64,000 nt of DNA, from positions 1 to 64,000 of the forward strand of contig NZ_SRXO01000030.1 in the NCBI RefSeq assembly GCF_008360935.1. Reading direction: 5' to 3'. This document shows, in pieces, positions 51,122-59,869 of the stretch. The position numbers were made by a program, and so were the translations under genes. This DNA comes from Siccirubricoccus phaeus. Lineage in GTDB: Bacteria > Pseudomonadota > Alphaproteobacteria > Acetobacterales > Acetobacteraceae. How positions within the stretch are numbered: the first letter of the stretch is position 1; each line of letters opens with the position of its first letter. The notes beneath the pieces are model-generated. The model ran no database searches and had not been told where the DNA came from. It saw nothing but the letters and a program-made list of their open reading frames with translations.

Positions 51122-52120
51122 TTACGCCTCGGCCGCCAGCGGCCGCAGATCGCGCTCATCCCAGCTCAGCCCCACCGTCTCGCCCGGGGCCAGGCCATCG
51201 GCCGTCTCCCGCAGCACGATGAATTCCTCCCCCGCCGCATCGGCGAGCGTCACGGCGAAGCCCGTGCCCATGTATTCCACGCCGCGCACCGTGGCCGGGT
51301 AGCCCTGGCCCATAAGCGCGATGCGCGTGCGGTCCGTGCGCACCGCCACCGCGCCGCCTTCCAGGGGGAACACGTTGTGCCCGCCGATGAAGCGCGCGGC
51401 GAAAATGGTGCGTGGGCTGTCGAACACCTCGAAGGGCGTGCCCATCTGCTCGATGCGGCCGGCCCGCATCAGCACCACCAGGTCGGCCAGCGCCATCGCC
51501 TCGTCCTGGCTGTGCGTCACATGCACGAAGGTGATGCCCAGCTCGCGCTGGAAGCGCTTCAGCTCCGCCCGCACCCGGCCGCGCAGGAAGGGGTCGAGCG
51601 CCGAGAGCGGCTCGTCCAGCAGCAGCGCGGCGGGGTTCGTCACCAGAGCGCGGGCGAGCGCCACGCGCTGCTGCTGCCCGCCGGAAAGCTGCGCCGGCAG
51701 CCGCGCCGCATAGGCCGCCATCTCCACCAGCCGCAGCATCTCCATGGCGCGCGCATGCCGCTCCGCTTTCGCCACGCCCTTCATGCGCAGCGAAAAGGCG
51801 ACGTTGTCGAGGCAGGAGAGGTGCGGGAACAGCGCGTAGGACTGGAACATCATCGCCGTGCCGCGGCGCGCCGGCGGCAGCAGGGTGATGTTCTGGTTGT
51901 CCAGCAATATGTCGCCGTCGCTCGGCGTCTCATGCCCCGCCAGCAGCCGCAGCGTGGTGGTCTTGCCGCAGCCGGAGGGGCCGAGCAGGCAGCAATAGGT
52001 GCCGGCGGCGATCCGCAGGTCGAGGGCTTCGAGGGCGGTGGCGGCGCCGAAGCGCTTGCTGGCGCCGATGAACTCGACGGCGCCGCGGGGACGCTGGAGG
52101 GTGGCGACGGACAGCTTCAA
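51122..52120 (-). CDS. ABC transporter ATP-binding protein, PotA-like
   Basis: A 332-residue ATPase. It has Walker A LLGPSGCGKTTTLRLLAG, Q-loop MMFQSYALFPHL, signature [15 protein letters not shown], Walker B LLLDEPLSALDPFLR and switch His in VHVTHSQDEAMAL, then a C-terminal TOBE-type beta domain (about 245-332) typical of PotA/UgpC/MalK. SYALFPHLSCLDNVAF fits the polyamine group. The listed start is a TTG (52120) with GGGAG very close upstream; no better start lies between it and VEFIGASKRFG, so the first few residues are uncertain. First gene of the transporter operon. Confidence 0.88.
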   Translation of the reverse strand: MKLSVATLQRPRGAVEFIGASKRFGAATALEALDLRIAAGTYCCLLGPSGCGKTTTLRLLAGHETPSDGDILLDNQNITLLPPARRGTAMMFQSYALFPHLSCLDNVAFSLRMKGVAKAERHARAMEMLRLVEMAAYAARLPAQLSGGQQQRVALARALVTNPAALLLDEPLSALDPFLRGRVRAELKRFQRELGITFVHVTHSQDEAMALADLVVLMRAGRIEQMGTPFEVFDSPRTIFAARFIGGHNVFPLEGGAVAVRTDRTRIALMGQGYPATVRGVEYMGTGFAVTLADAAGEEFIVLRETADGLAPGETVGLSWDERDLRPLAAEA

Positions 52121-52293
52121 CTCTCCCGACGGGACGCTGGCGGGAGGGTTAGCAGGTAGCGTGCCAGCTTCGGCCGGCGCTCACGGCCCGGCATTGGGGC
52201 GGGGGCAGGGCCGCTTCGGCGGGCATCTGCCCAGGGAAAGGGCAATGCCCGCCAGGAAGGCCGGGGCGGCAGCGCCTCCCCGGCCTCGTCCCG

Positions 52294-53316
52294 TCAGCGA
52301 CGGCGGCGCAGCCCGACCAGCCCGGCCAGGCCGAGGCCCAGCAGGCCGAGGCTCATCGGCTCCGGCACGGCGAAGAGCGCGTCGCGCACCTCCTGCGCCA
52401 CCGGGCCGAAATTGGTGAACACGCCGTCCACGCCCATCTTGTAGTAGGTCTCGTATTGCGCCGGCGTATAGAGGAAGGTGTAGGGGTGCACGTACAGCCC
52501 CGCCGCATGCGCCCGGGCGACGCAGGCAGCGGTGGTCTGGCCAGTGGAAGGCCCGATGCCGTCGGCATAGGTGGCGATCTGCGCCGCCGCCGCGGCGGTG
52601 GCCGGGCAGGCGCCCAGCATCGTCACGGGAATGTCGGTCTTCCCGTTCATGTAGGCGACCTGGCCCTGATCGAAGGATTGCAGGAAGGCGGTGCCGTTCC
52701 CGGCCGAGAAATAGCCATTGTACTTCGGGTCGTTCAGCACGGCGAGGATGGCGTCCGTCACCGGCAGCCCACTCTGCTTCGCTTCCGGGTAGATGCCCAT
52801 CTTCTTCCCGGTGTCGAGGAAGTCCTGATAGGCCATGTCGGCCACCTGGGCGATGGTGGCGATCTGGTAGTGGGTGGAGGGGTCGTAATACCCGTCACGA
52901 TAGGTGCCGTAGCCGTTGGAGTTGCGGAAGGTGACCGTCAGCTCCAGCAACTGCGCATAGGTGAAGTTGGTGACGTTGTAGCTGCCATTGCCGGAGCGCA
53001 GCGCGGCGATGTCCGGATGCGTCGCGGCATAGGCGACGACGTTGGTGGTCGCGTTCAGCGTGCCATCATGCAGCATGACCGCGACGCCGTCCTTCGTGAC
53101 GTACACATCGCCTTCCAGGAAATCCACCCGCTGCTGGACGGCGAGCTGATAGGCCTGGATGGATTCTTCCGGCAGGTAGCCGCTGGCGCCGCGGTGGTTG
53201 ATGATGAGGGGCGGCTGGCCGTTCAGCGTGGTGGGGGTCAGGGGCGCCGCGGTCGCGGCCCCCGCCACCAGGGCCACCAGGCCCGGCGCGGCGTATCGAA
53301 GCAGTTTCAGCAACAC
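52294..53316 (-). CDS. Glycerophosphodiester phosphodiesterase with PEP-CTERM sorting signal
   Basis: A 340-residue exported GDPD-fold enzyme that cleaves glycerophosphodiesters to glycerol-3-phosphate and an alcohol. A signal peptide covers about 1-24. Catalytic motifs are present: H41-R-G-A-S-G, E50 in LPEES, LEGDV with the metal acids at 68/70 and VMLHDGTLN with H83. The last 24 residues are a classic PEP-CTERM tail: VPEP, a hydrophobic span and a terminal RRRR, meaning recognition by an exosortase and anchoring or release at the envelope. The GTG at 53316 has GGAG eight bases upstream. Lower-GC promoter DNA lies behind it. Confidence 0.88.
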   Translation of the reverse strand: MLLKLLRYAAPGLVALVAGAATAAPLTPTTLNGQPPLIINHRGASGYLPEESIQAYQLAVQQRVDFLEGDVYVTKDGVAVMLHDGTLNATTNVVAYAATHPDIAALRSGNGSYNVTNFTYAQLLELTVTFRNSNGYGTYRDGYYDPSTHYQIATIAQVADMAYQDFLDTGKKMGIYPEAKQSGLPVTDAILAVLNDPKYNGYFSAGNGTAFLQSFDQGQVAYMNGKTDIPVTMLGACPATAAAAAQIATYADGIGPSTGQTTAACVARAHAAGLYVHPYTFLYTPAQYETYYKMGVDGVFTNFGPVAQEVRDALFAVPEPMSLGLLGLGLAGLVGLRRRR

Positions 53317-53667
53317 GGGAATTCTCCAAGGCAGGCAGGCGCCGCGCTGGCGCCCGCTACTCGTTCTTAGGCCGCGCTCGTCTCGATTTCGGGTTAATCT
53401 GCCAAGAAACAATTGTGATAGATCACTGATACTAAATCGAAAATTAAGACATTGCCAGGGGGAATCCCACCGCAAGGGAAGCCATTTCTGTCGGTCGCAG
53501 AGCGTTTGCCGGGAACGGGCACCGGCCGGAAGGCACCCGGAAGCAGGCGAAGGCCGCCGGGCGGCGGCGCCGGCCGGGGCGGGAAGCCGCCGGCAAGGCA
53601 CAATCGCGGGCGATGCGGGGCGCCGGCCGCTGCGCCCCTCCCGGCAGCGCCTCACCCCGGCAGCGCC
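53317..53667. promoter_or_regulatory. Promoter region of the PEP-CTERM phosphodiesterase
   Basis: No gene is supported in these 351 bp. Bases 53385-53455 are markedly AT-rich for this genome, with AAACAATTGTGATAGATCAC and a following ATACTAAATCGAAAATTAAG, and probably hold the promoter of the gene starting at 53316 on the minus strand. The remainder is GC-rich with short palindromes. Confidence 0.4.
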
Positions 53668-54297
53668 TCATCCCGGCAGGGGCCGCGCCGGCACCCCGCC
53701 CATCACCGCCCCCTCCGGCACATCCGCCGCCACCGCCGCCCCCACCCCGATCACCGCCCGGGCGCCGATGCTCACATAGGGCCGGCAGGCCGTGCCGGCG
53801 CCGATCAGCGCCGCCTCCCCCACCCTTACCCCGCCCGGCAGCACCGCGCCGGGGCCGATATGCGCCAGCGCCCCCACCGCCGCGTCGTGTTCCAGGATCG
53901 CCCCGGTATTGATGATGGCCAGCCGCCCCACCTGCACCGCCGCCCCCAGCACGGCGCGCGGCAGCACCACCACCCCTTCCGCCACCACGGCGCTGGCGGC
54001 GCGGATGGCCGAGGGGTGCAGCAGCGCCGGCAAGGCGAAGCCCAGGGCCTGCAGCCGCGCCGCTGCCGCCTGGCGCTGCGCCGCATCCCCCACCGCCACC
54101 ACCGCCGCCGCCACCCCATCGGCGAGCAGCCCGGGCAGCGCCGATTCGTCGCCCAGCACCGGCAGGCCCAGCATCGCCGCACCGGGCGGCCGGGCATCGA
54201 CGAAGCCCACCGCCTCCCACCCCGGCAGGTCCCGCAGCATCTCCCGCAGCGCCCGCCCATGCCCGCCGGCGCCCAAAATCACCAGCTTTTCCGCCAT
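53668..54297 (-). CDS. PglD/NeuD-type sugar O/N-acyltransferase
   Basis: A 209-residue acetyl-CoA-dependent transferase. It has an N-terminal Rossmann-like half with the nucleotide-sugar loop VILGAGGHGRALREML, and a left-handed beta-helix half built of hexapeptide repeats (VVAEGVVVLPRAVLGAAVQV, INTGAILEHDAAVGALAHIGP) with the catalytic His in EHDAAVG. Relatives act on UDP-4-amino sugars or sialic acid precursors for surface glycans. It stands alone, without other glycan genes nearby, divergent from the PDZ protein gene by 94 bp. Confidence 0.85.
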   Translation of the reverse strand: MAEKLVILGAGGHGRALREMLRDLPGWEAVGFVDARPPGAAMLGLPVLGDESALPGLLADGVAAAVVAVGDAAQRQAAAARLQALGFALPALLHPSAIRAASAVVAEGVVVLPRAVLGAAVQVGRLAIINTGAILEHDAAVGALAHIGPGAVLPGGVRVGEAALIGAGTACRPYVSIGARAVIGVGAAVAADVPEGAVMGGVPARPLPG

Positions 54298-54391
54298 GAC
54301 CCGCCCTTATCCTGCCTGTCGCATTGGCAGCGCCGCCCGGCCGACCGATATAATGCCTGGACCCAAGACGCGCCGGAGCGGACAACAAGGC

Positions 54392-55366
54392 ATGGCCAGC
54401 AGCGAATGGGAAATCCCGCCGGAGCTCCAGCCGGACCCGACCGAGCATGAATTCGACCTCGATCTGGCGCTGCGCTCCATCGTCGGCGTCAAGGCGCTGG
54501 TGCCGCCGGACGCCTTCACCGCCCAGAGCCTCGGCACGGAGCGCGCCGGCAGCGGCGTGGTGATCCGGCCGGACGGGCTGATCGCCACCATCGGCTATCT
54601 GGTGACGGAGGCCGAGACCATCTGGCTGACCACCCATGACGGCCGCGCCATCCCGGGCCACGCCCTGGCCTATGATTTCGAGACCGGCTTCGGGCTGATC
54701 CAGGCGCTGGGGCGGCTGGAGCTGCCGGCCCTGCCGGTGGAGAGCGGTCCGGCGCCGAAGCCGGGGGATGTCTGCGTGCTGGCCTCGGCGGGCGGGCGGA
54801 AGCATGCGCTGCGCTGCACCGTGGCGGCGCGGCAGGAATTCGCCGGCTACTGGGAATACATGCTGGAGGAGGCGCTGTTCACCGCACCGGCGCATCCCTC
54901 CTGGGGTGGGGCGGGGCTGATCGGCGGGGATGGCAGGCTGCTCGGCATCGGCTCCCTGGTCATGCAGCAGCAGGATGGCAAAGGAAGGCGGGTCGATCTC
55001 AACATGGTGGTGCCGGCCAGCCTGCTGCCGCCGGTGCTGGACGATTTGCTGAGCTTCGGCCGGCCGAACCGGCCGGCGCGGCCCTGGCTGGGGCTTTACG
55101 CGGCGGAGGATGAGGAGGGGGTGGTGGTCTCCTCCATGGCCCGCGGCGGGCCGGCGCAGAAGGCCGGGCTGCATGAGGGGGACCGGCTGGTGGCCGTGGG
55201 CGGGACCCGGGTCTCCGACCTGACGGGGCTGTGGCGGGCGGTCTGGGCCTGCGGGCATGCGGGGACGAAGGTCAGGCTGACCATCAATCGGCAGGCGGTG
55301 CCAAGGGAACTCGTGCTGGCCTCGATCGACCGACGGAGCTTTTTGAAGGCGCCACGGCTGCATTGA
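54392..55366 (+). CDS. HtrA-fold PDZ protein lacking the catalytic triad (pseudoprotease)
   Basis: A 324-residue protein with a trypsin-like domain (about 25-220) and one PDZ domain (about 232-300). It aligns with DegP/HtrA around GSGVVIRPDGLIAT, GWGGAGLIGGDGRLLGI-like WGGAGLIGGDGRLLGI and the PDZ LARGGPAQKAGLHEGDRL-type segment. However, the catalytic His position is Tyr69, the Asp position Gly99 and the Ser of GNSGG is Trp171, so proteolysis is not expected. No signal peptide is present, unlike normal HtrA. A binding or adaptor role through the PDZ domain is inferred. Start ATG at 54392 follows a GGAGCGGA site; post-stop repeat follows. Confidence 0.85.
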   Translation: MASSEWEIPPELQPDPTEHEFDLDLALRSIVGVKALVPPDAFTAQSLGTERAGSGVVIRPDGLIATIGYLVTEAETIWLTTHDGRAIPGHALAYDFETGFGLIQALGRLELPALPVESGPAPKPGDVCVLASAGGRKHALRCTVAARQEFAGYWEYMLEEALFTAPAHPSWGGAGLIGGDGRLLGIGSLVMQQQDGKGRRVDLNMVVPASLLPPVLDDLLSFGRPNRPARPWLGLYAAEDEEGVVVSSMARGGPAQKAGLHEGDRLVAVGGTRVSDLTGLWRAVWACGHAGTKVRLTINRQAVPRELVLASIDRRSFLKAPRLH

Positions 55367-55456
55367 GGCGGGGCTCCGCCCCGGACCCCGCAAGGAGGGC
55401 GCTGCCCTCCTTGACCTCCCGCCAAGGGCCGAAGGGCCCTTGGAACCCTTGAGTCT
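55367..55456 (+). repeat. Post-stop hairpin repeat, family D copy 4
   Basis: Starts right after the PDZ-protein stop: GGGGCTCCGCCCC, GGAGGGCGCTGCCCTCC and CAAGGGCCGAAGGGCCCTTG stems, ending GGAACCCTTGAGTCTT. Likely transcript end. Confidence 0.7.
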
Positions 55457-55543
55457 TGCATCGCGCTGTCCCCGCGGGCGCCCCCTACCCTTCCCGCCGC
55501 AACCCGCGCACACTCGCCCGCAACCAACCCAAAGGGGAGCGCC

Positions 55544-57235
55544 ATGGCGGAGACCAGCTACAATGTCGGCGATCTGGTTGCGGAATTCCTCGCCCGGATC
55601 GGCGTGACCACCTGCTTCGGCATAGTCTCCGTCCACAACATCCCGATGCTGGACGGCATCGGCCGGCGCAACGCCATCCGCTACGTCATGGCGCGCAACG
55701 AAATGGGCGGGGCGCATATGGCGGATGCCTATGCGCGGGTCTCCGGCCATCTCGGCGTGATCTTCACCTCCACCGGGCCGGGCGCCGCCAATGCCGTGGC
55801 GGGGCTGGTGGAGGCGCAATTCGGCGGCTCGCCCGTGCTGCACATCACCGGCCAGACGCCGACCAGGTTCATCGACCGCGACATGGGCTCGGTGCATGAC
55901 GTGCCGGGCCAGACCGCGATGCTGGCCGCGGTGGGCAAAGCCGCCTTCCGCGTGCGCTCCGCGGCGGAGGCGCTGGGCGTGCTGACCCGCGCCGCGACCC
56001 TGGCCCTGACGCCGCCCATGGGCCCGGTCTCCGTGGAAATCCCGATCGACATCCAGCGCACCGCCATCCCCCGCCCGGCGATGCTGGACAGCCTGGTGCT
56101 GCCGGTGCCGCCGCCGCTGCCGCCCTGCCATACGGAGCTGGAGGCGGCGGCGGAGATCCTGGCGCGGGCGAAGCGGCCGATGCTCTGGCTCGGCAATGGC
56201 GCCAAAGCAGCGGGGCCGGAGGCGCTCTCGCTGCTCGAGCTCGGCTTCGGCGTCGTCTCCTCCTGGAATGGCCGCGGCATCGTGGCGGAGGATCACCCGA
56301 TGAGCCTCGGCGGGCTGCATGGCAATGGCAGCCCGCGCGTCCTCGAATTCTACCGCTCCTGCGACGCCATGCTGGTGGTGGGCAGCAAGCTGCGCGGGCA
56401 TGAGACGATGGAATTCGGCCTGAAGCTGCCGGCGCCGCTGGTGCAGGTGGATGTCGATCCGCGCGCCAATGGCCGCACCTATCCAAGCGCCGCCTTCGTC
56501 TGCGGCGATGCCGGGCTGAGCATGGCGGCGCTGGCGCAGCGTCTGCGCGGGCGGCTCTCGGTCGATCCCGGCTTCGCCGCGGAGTTCGCCGCCATGAAGC
56601 GCCAGGCGGTGGCGGAGTATTGCGACACGCTCGGCCCCTATGCCGAGTTCCCGGCGCGGCTGCGCGCGGCCCTGCCGCGGGATGCGCTCTGGGTGCGGGA
56701 CGTCACCATCAGCAATTCCTCCTGGGGCAACCGCATCTTCCCGGTCTATGGCCCGCGCGATGCGGTGCATCCGGTGAGTGCGGCGATCGGGCCGGGATTG
56801 CCGCTCGGCATCGGCGCGGCGCTGGCCGGGGCCCAGGGGGGACGGCATCGGAAGACCGTCGCCATGGTCGGCGATGGCGGCTTCGCGCTGAACCAGACGG
56901 AGCTCTGGACCGCGGTGCAGGAGCGGGCGGAGCTGGTGGTGATGGTGATGAACGACCGCGGCTATGGCGTCATCAAGCACATCCAGGGCGCGCTGCAGGA
57001 TGGCCGGATGTTCTTCGCCGATCTGCAGGGGCCGGATCTGCAGCAATTCGCCGCCGTCGCCGGGCTGCCCGGCTTCAAGGTGAGCAGCGTGGAGGAGCTG
57101 GGGCCGGTGGTGGCGAAGGCGGTGGCGACGCCCGGGCCGAGCCTGGTGGAGGTGGACATGCAGGCGATCGGCGCCTTCCCGCCCTATGCCCCCTACAACA
57201 CCATGGGCATCTACGCCCGGAAGGCGGCGGAGTAG
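55544..57235 (+). CDS. Thiamine-diphosphate enzyme, acetolactate synthase/benzoylformate decarboxylase-like
   Basis: A 563-residue three-domain ThDP enzyme. The cofactor-activating Glu is E53 in ARNEMGGAHMADAYAR; the central domain spans about 190-330; the ThDP/Mg motif is GDGGFALNQTELWTA followed about 24 residues later by VMNDRGYG. The FAD-binding features and regulatory partner of true acetolactate synthase are not evident, and no small subunit is adjacent, so a 2-oxo-acid decarboxylase or ligase of the same superfamily is more likely than branched-chain synthesis. GGGGAGCGCC precedes the ATG. Confidence 0.83.
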   Translation: MAETSYNVGDLVAEFLARIGVTTCFGIVSVHNIPMLDGIGRRNAIRYVMARNEMGGAHMADAYARVSGHLGVIFTSTGPGAANAVAGLVEAQFGGSPVLHITGQTPTRFIDRDMGSVHDVPGQTAMLAAVGKAAFRVRSAAEALGVLTRAATLALTPPMGPVSVEIPIDIQRTAIPRPAMLDSLVLPVPPPLPPCHTELEAAAEILARAKRPMLWLGNGAKAAGPEALSLLELGFGVVSSWNGRGIVAEDHPMSLGGLHGNGSPRVLEFYRSCDAMLVVGSKLRGHETMEFGLKLPAPLVQVDVDPRANGRTYPSAAFVCGDAGLSMAALAQRLRGRLSVDPGFAAEFAAMKRQAVAEYCDTLGPYAEFPARLRAALPRDALWVRDVTISNSSWGNRIFPVYGPRDAVHPVSAAIGPGLPLGIGAALAGAQGGRHRKTVAMVGDGGFALNQTELWTAVQERAELVVMVMNDRGYGVIKHIQGALQDGRMFFADLQGPDLQQFAAVAGLPGFKVSSVEELGPVVAKAVATPGPSLVEVDMQAIGAFPPYAPYNTMGIYARKAAE

Positions 57236-57405
57236 CCTTTCCGCCAGGGGCGCGCTGGCTTGGGGGCGTGGCGGCGGCAGGGCGGTGCCGGCCTGCCGCC
57301 GGCCCGCCGCACCGCCTGGCTTCGGCGCGGCCACGCCATCGCGCGTGACATCGGCGCCCGGCCCGGGCGAAATACGGGGAACGACAAGATCGGGAGGATC
57401 GCCGC

Positions 57406-58464
57406 ATGCCCATGCGCCGCCTGTTCGCGCACCCTCGCGCCATGCTGCCTGAGGGCGCCGGCCCCATGGCCCCGCCCGGCGGGATCTCGCGCCGGGGGCT
57501 GGGGGTGGGGCTGGTCGGGCTGGCCCTGCCCGGCCTCGCCCTGCCAGCCGCCGCCCAGGGCCAGGCCTGGCCCGGGGACCGGGTCATCGAGGCCATCGTC
57601 CCCTACCCGCCCGGCGGCGGCGTAGACATCGTCACCCGGCTGATGATGCCGCTCGTCGGCCAGCAGCTCGGCGGCGCCCGGATCGTGGTGACCAACCGGC
57701 CGGGCGCCAGCGGCCAGCTCGGCTTCGAGTACACCTTCCATGCCGCGGCGGATGGCTACCTGCTCTGCGCCGTCAGCTCCCCGGTGCTGCAGGCCATTCC
57801 GCTGGAGCGGCAGGCGCGCTACCGGACGCTGGAATTCACCTTCCTCGCCAATGCGGTGGATGATGCGAATGTGGTGCTCGTCCTGGCGGACTCGCCGCTG
57901 CAGACGCTCGCCGACCTGGCGGCGGCGGCGAAGGCGCGGCCGGGCGGGCTGAGCTATGGCAGCACCGGCGTCGGGTCGGACGACCATATCGCCATGCTGG
58001 CCTTCGAAGCGGGGGCAGGGCTGCCGCCCATGGTGCATGTGCCCTTCAACGGCGCCGCCCCTTCCATCCAGGCGCTGCTCGGCGGGCATATCGACCTGCT
58101 GGTGGCCAACGCCTCGGACGGGCTGGCGCTGCGGCGGGATGGGAAGGTGCGCTATCTCGGCCAGGCCTCGGTCAATCGCTGGTCGGCGCTGGCGGATGTG
58201 CCGACCTTCCGGGAGCAGGGCTTCGACGTGCTGATGAGCGCGACGCGCGGCTTCGTCGCCCCACCGGGCCTGCCGGCGCCGATGCGGGAGCGGCTGGAGG
58301 CGGCCTTCACCGCCGTCTTCGCCGATGCCGGCTTCCGGCGAGAGGCCGAGCGCCTGGGCATTCCGCTGCGGCCGCTGGTCGGCGGCGCCTATGCCAGCAT
58401 GGCGGCGGAGACGGAGGCGGGGCTGCGGCAGCTCTGGCAGGTCCGGCCCTGGAAGGAGGGTTAG
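57406..58464 (+). CDS. Tripartite tricarboxylate transporter (Bug family) substrate-binding protein
   Basis: A 352-residue periplasmic receptor. A long N-terminal region ends in a twin-arginine signal (ISRRGLGVGLVGLALPG) cleaved near AAAQG. The carboxylate-binding start is VIEAIVPYPPGGGVDIVTRL, followed by NRPGASGQLGFEYTFH and GGLSYGSTGVGSDDHI. The ATG at 57406 has GGGAGGA upstream; starting at a later Met would shorten the lead. The TAG stop is formed by the end of an inserted repeat, so the C-terminus (RPWKEG) may have been altered. It is followed, after a repeat-rich gap, by a GntR regulator. Confidence 0.86.
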   Translation: MPMRRLFAHPRAMLPEGAGPMAPPGGISRRGLGVGLVGLALPGLALPAAAQGQAWPGDRVIEAIVPYPPGGGVDIVTRLMMPLVGQQLGGARIVVTNRPGASGQLGFEYTFHAAADGYLLCAVSSPVLQAIPLERQARYRTLEFTFLANAVDDANVVLVLADSPLQTLADLAAAAKARPGGLSYGSTGVGSDDHIAMLAFEAGAGLPPMVHVPFNGAAPSIQALLGGHIDLLVANASDGLALRRDGKVRYLGQASVNRWSALADVPTFREQGFDVLMSATRGFVAPPGLPAPMRERLEAAFTAVFADAGFRREAERLGIPLRPLVGGAYASMAAETEAGLRQLWQVRPWKEG

Positions 58465-58563
58465 AGCATTTTCAAGTCCGGTGGAATCGCCGGACGAGTC
58501 GGAAAATGCGACCAACAAAGGGCCGGAGCGGGTTCGCCGAGCGCAGGCGAGGTGAAGCCGCTC
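58462..58563 (+). mobile_element. TA-flanked two-hairpin element, degenerate copy 4
   Basis: Starts with TAGAGCATTTTC at a TA (58462-58463), with a GCATTTTC/GAAAATGC hairpin and a second weaker hairpin ending GCCGCTC at 58563; the core is 100 bp and the right TA has become CA. Its first bases give the TAG stop of the preceding gene. Same layout as copies 1-3. Confidence 0.5.
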
Positions 58564-58569
58564 CAGTTC

Positions 58570-58672
58570 CCTGCCCGCCGAGTTCGCCGGATGTCCAGCG
58601 AAGGAAGCGGATGAGCAGGCCACTGAAAGAAGGCCAGCGTCCCCGAAGGGCCGCAGGACATCCCGGACACCG
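58570..58672 (+). repeat. Interspersed palindromic repeat, family B copy 3 (degenerate)
   Basis: Retains CCTGCCCGCCGAGTTCGCCG, GCAGGCCACTGAAA and the GCGTCCCCG.../...CCCGGACAC hairpin of the copies at 196-310 and 22688-22797, with many substitutions. As at the left end of the window, it follows a TA-flanked element directly. Confidence 0.6.
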
Positions 58673-58760
58673 GGCATTTCTCGGGTCGGCGGAATTGCCG
58701 GCCAGTCGGAAATGCGACCGGGCGATGGGCCGGGGCGGCTTCATGTCGCCGCGGCCAGCG
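58673..58760 (+). repeat. Second degenerate copy of the TA-flanked element
   Basis: GGGCATTTCTCGGGTCGGCG...CAGTCGGAAATGCGACC repeats the first half of the copy at 58462 in the same order and orientation. The rest of the gap up to the GntR gene (58761-59164) shows no gene; it is AT-richer around 58788-58815 and 59040-59075 and may hold the regulator's promoter. Confidence 0.45.
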
Positions 58761-59164
58761 CCAAGCCGGCCCGGCGGCCGGGCTGACAAATTATTTCATA
58801 TGGAGAACATACTGATCGGGACCTGCAAGCGTCGGCTCTGCCGCCATGCTGCTTGCCATGAGGATTGCCCTTTCCGCAGGCATGGGGACATCATAATGAA
58901 ACAGCGCGGCCCTGGCGGCGCCGGGTCCCGGTAGCATCCGTCGCCGGGATGGTGAAGCGGCGCCGTCTTATCGAAGTTGAAACAACTATGGGTTGTGCTG
59001 CCTGGGGGCCGGCCCATCCCGGCCAACAGGGGCCGCACTCCTGTTCCCTTTGCAAACCATCTGGTTGATAATAGGGTCGAAATCTTCGCCTTGATTGCTG
59101 CTGATTGAAAGGTTCACGCGTGGCTGTTCGGGACCTCCGGGCGCGGGGTGGGGCTACTGCGGAC

Positions 59165-59863
59165 ATGGATTCCGGGCCAACGGGACCTCGACGGTTACTC
59201 CCCGTACAGCCACGCACCATGGTGGAGCAGGCGGCGGAAGCCATCGTCGCCGCCGCGGCGCGCGGCATCTTCCTCCCCGGCGACCGGCTGGTGGAGGCCG
59301 AGATCGCGCGCGACCTCGGCATCAGCCGCGTCCCGGTGCGGGAAGCGCTCCGGCTCCTGGAAAGCCAGGGCATCGTCACCTCCACGCCCTATAAGGGCAT
59401 GCGGCTGATGCAGGTGACCAATGAAGGCGTCGCCGCGCTGATGCGGGTGCGCCTGGCGCTGGAAGTGCTGGCGGTGCGGGAAGCCCTCTCCCTGCCCAGC
59501 GGGCCGGCCCGTTTCCTCGGCCTGCGCGACGCCGCCGCCGCCTTCGCCGCGGCGGTGGCGGCCGCCGACCCGGCGCTGCGCGTGGCGGCGGAGGAGCAAT
59601 TCCATGGCGAGCTCTGCGCCGCCTCCGGCAACCCGCCGCTGCTGGCCCTGTGGCAGAGCCTCTCCCGTCAGCTCTCCGTCGTCTGGGGTCTGGGGCAGAC
59701 GGCGCTGGACGCACAGGGCGCCGACCGGGAACATCAGGCGCTGCTGGCGGCGCTGGAAGCCGGGGATGAAAGCGGCGCCGTCGCTCTGCTGACGGCCCAT
59801 ATCGGCCGCTACCATGGGCAGGATTTCGAGGCGCTGATCACGGATCGCCGGCGACGGGGGTGA
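59165..59863 (+). CDS. GntR-family (FCD-type) transcriptional regulator
   Basis: A 232-residue DNA-binding regulator. The winged helix (about 20-85) has the FadR/VanR-subfamily signature LVEAEIARDLGISRVPVREALRLLESQG and TPYKGMRL. The FCD effector domain (about 90-225) is all-helical, with the metal-binding positions in EEQFHGEL and DREHQALLAALEAGD. Such proteins usually sense a carboxylate and control neighbouring catabolic genes. The ATG at 59165 removes an unlikely 20-residue lead from a TTG. The nearest candidate target is the Bug receptor upstream or the convergent DUF3237 gene. Confidence 0.88.
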   Translation: MDSGPTGPRRLLPVQPRTMVEQAAEAIVAAAARGIFLPGDRLVEAEIARDLGISRVPVREALRLLESQGIVTSTPYKGMRLMQVTNEGVAALMRVRLALEVLAVREALSLPSGPARFLGLRDAAAAFAAAVAAADPALRVAAEEQFHGELCAASGNPPLLALWQSLSRQLSVVWGLGQTALDAQGADREHQALLAALEAGDESGAVALLTAHIGRYHGQDFEALITDRRRRG

Positions 59864-59869
59864 GGGTTG

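Noticed and set aside
53444-57334. 1,296-residue open frame antisense to the ThDP enzyme and PDZ protein genes
   Set aside because: Crosses several real genes and low-complexity Gly/Ala runs; no conserved motif.
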